Source of the DNA: an uncultured Eubacteriales bacterium
GTDB lineage: Bacteria > Bacillota > Clostridia > Christensenellales > CALVMC01
Direction: 5' to 3'
Length of the DNA: 64,000 nt
Assembly: GCA_949296455.1 (NCBI GenBank)
Contig: CASFOZ010000003.1
Location: forward strand, 62,001-126,000
Shown here: one piece after another, positions 63,494 to 64,000 of the stretch
Layout of the letters: each line of letters opens with the position of its first letter
Position numbering within the stretch: position 1 is the first letter of the stretch
The notes under the pieces: model-generated
The model's input: the letters and a program-made list of their open reading frames with translations, nothing else
Told to the model about the DNA's origin: nothing
Databases searched by the model: none
Program-made: the position numbers and the translations under genes

Positions 63494-64000
63494 ATGAAGC
63501 AGTACGACATCGCCGTAGTAGGCGCAACGGGAATGGTTGGCAACAAATTTTTGGAAGTTTTGGAAGAGAGAAAACTTCCCGTAAAAAATTACTATTTATT
63601 TGCATCTAAAAAAAGCGCAGGAAAAGTAATAAATTTTATGGGAAAACCCCATACCGTACTCGAATTAAATAAAGAGAATATATTAAGTCATAAAGCGGAT
63701 TTTGCATTATTTTCGGCAGGAGGCGGAACTTCAAAAGAATTTGCCCCTATATTTGCCGAATACGGTTGTATTGTCATAGACAATTCGAGTCAATGGAGAA
63801 TGGATAAAAATGTTCCTTTGGTAGTTCCCGAAGTTAATCCGGAAGATATTAAAAACAATAAAGGCATAATAGCAAATCCTAACTGTTCAACTATACAGGC
63901 AATGCTACCCTTAAAAGCGCTTGACGATAAATATAAAATCAAAAGAATAGTTTACAGCACCTATCAAGCAGTATCGGGAGCAGGAGTTGCAGGATATAAC
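63494..64000 (+). CDS. asd: Aspartate-semialdehyde dehydrogenase (3' end beyond window)
   Basis: Reduces aspartyl phosphate to aspartate semialdehyde for lysine/DAP, threonine and methionine. The first 169 codons are present: the NADP-binding IAVVGATGMVGNKFLEVLEER, FSAGGGTSKEF, IDNSSQWRMD, VPEVNPED, and the catalytic Cys in ANPNCSTIQ. GGAGG lies before the ATG at 63494. The lysine riboswitch upstream agrees with the function. Confidence 0.96.
   Translation, partial: MKQYDIAVVGATGMVGNKFLEVLEERKLPVKNYYLFASKKSAGKVINFMGKPHTVLELNKENILSHKADFALFSAGGGTSKEFAPIFAEYGCIVIDNSSQWRMDKNVPLVVPEVNPEDIKNNKGIIANPNCSTIQAMLPLKALDDKYKIKRIVYSTYQAVSGAGVAGYN

Noticed and set aside
1-64000. CRISPR arrays, insertion sequences, prophage genes, tRNAs or rRNAs
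   Set aside because: No regularly spaced repeats, transposase or integrase motifs, or tRNA/rRNA sequences were seen on either strand.

Overview
The window reads as chromosomal DNA of an AT-rich, endospore-forming, anaerobic Clostridia-like Firmicute. The evidence is an intact SpoIIGA/SigE/SigG/SigK set, a Firmicute-style division and cell-wall cluster beginning with mraZ, oxygen-sensitive pyruvate formate-lyase with its activase, a MurE with the DNPR motif of meso-diaminopimelate-adding enzymes, and three riboswitches of types common in Firmicutes. I cannot name the genus. From about 7.5 to 52.8 kb every protein gene lies on the minus strand.

Layout, left to right: (1) 1-6998, a giant membrane-bound cyclic beta-1,2-glucan synthase-like protein (GT84/GH94), cut by the window edge, then RNase P RNA on the plus strand. 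(2) 7.5-26 kb, read right to left from 26.05 kb: mraZ, rsmH, an unrecognised one-pass membrane protein in the ftsL position, a PASTA penicillin-binding protein, murE, mraY, murD, ftsW/spoVE, murA, ftsQ, ftsA, ftsZ, spoIIGA, sigE, sigG, ylmC/ymxH, nrdR, a pseudouridine synthase and sigK. This is the Bacillus order, but murG and murB are absent and murA sits in their place. (3) 26.3-38 kb: a metallophosphoesterase, a Cys-rich protein behind a sigma-K-like promoter, engB-lon, a peroxiredoxin with a palindromic operator, an acyl-CoA synthetase with a TIM-barrel protein, and tig-clpP-clpX. (4) 38-48 kb: icd-purE-purM-purN-purH-purD-purL. (5) 48-53 kb: tsaE-tsaB-rimI-hydrolase-murF-ddl. (6) 53-64 kb: FMN riboswitch and ribU; ZTP riboswitch and pflB-pflA; a run of lipase lipoprotein, DUF624-like membrane protein, hslO, TPR-like protein and HD hydrolase; and a lysine riboswitch in front of asd, cut by the right edge.

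The genes link growth, division and sporulation: precursor synthesis (MurA, MurD, MurE, MurF, Ddl, MraY), septum machinery (FtsZ, FtsA, FtsQ, FtsW, PBP) and the compartment-specific sigma cascade. Proteostasis genes (tig, clpP, clpX, lon, hslO) are interspersed. No mobile element, CRISPR array, tRNA or rRNA was seen.

The most unusual signal is a recurring start architecture. Five genes with no visible Shine-Dalgarno (lon, tsaE, icd, the metallophosphoesterase and spoIIGA) each have a TATAAT or TAAAAT hexamer ending exactly 6 nt before the ATG, which predicts leaderless mRNAs. Other points of interest are a TGGTT-type MraZ operator, a probable AUU start codon, a MurF ligase fused to a five-helix membrane domain, and a 31-bp palindrome at the peroxiredoxin promoter.
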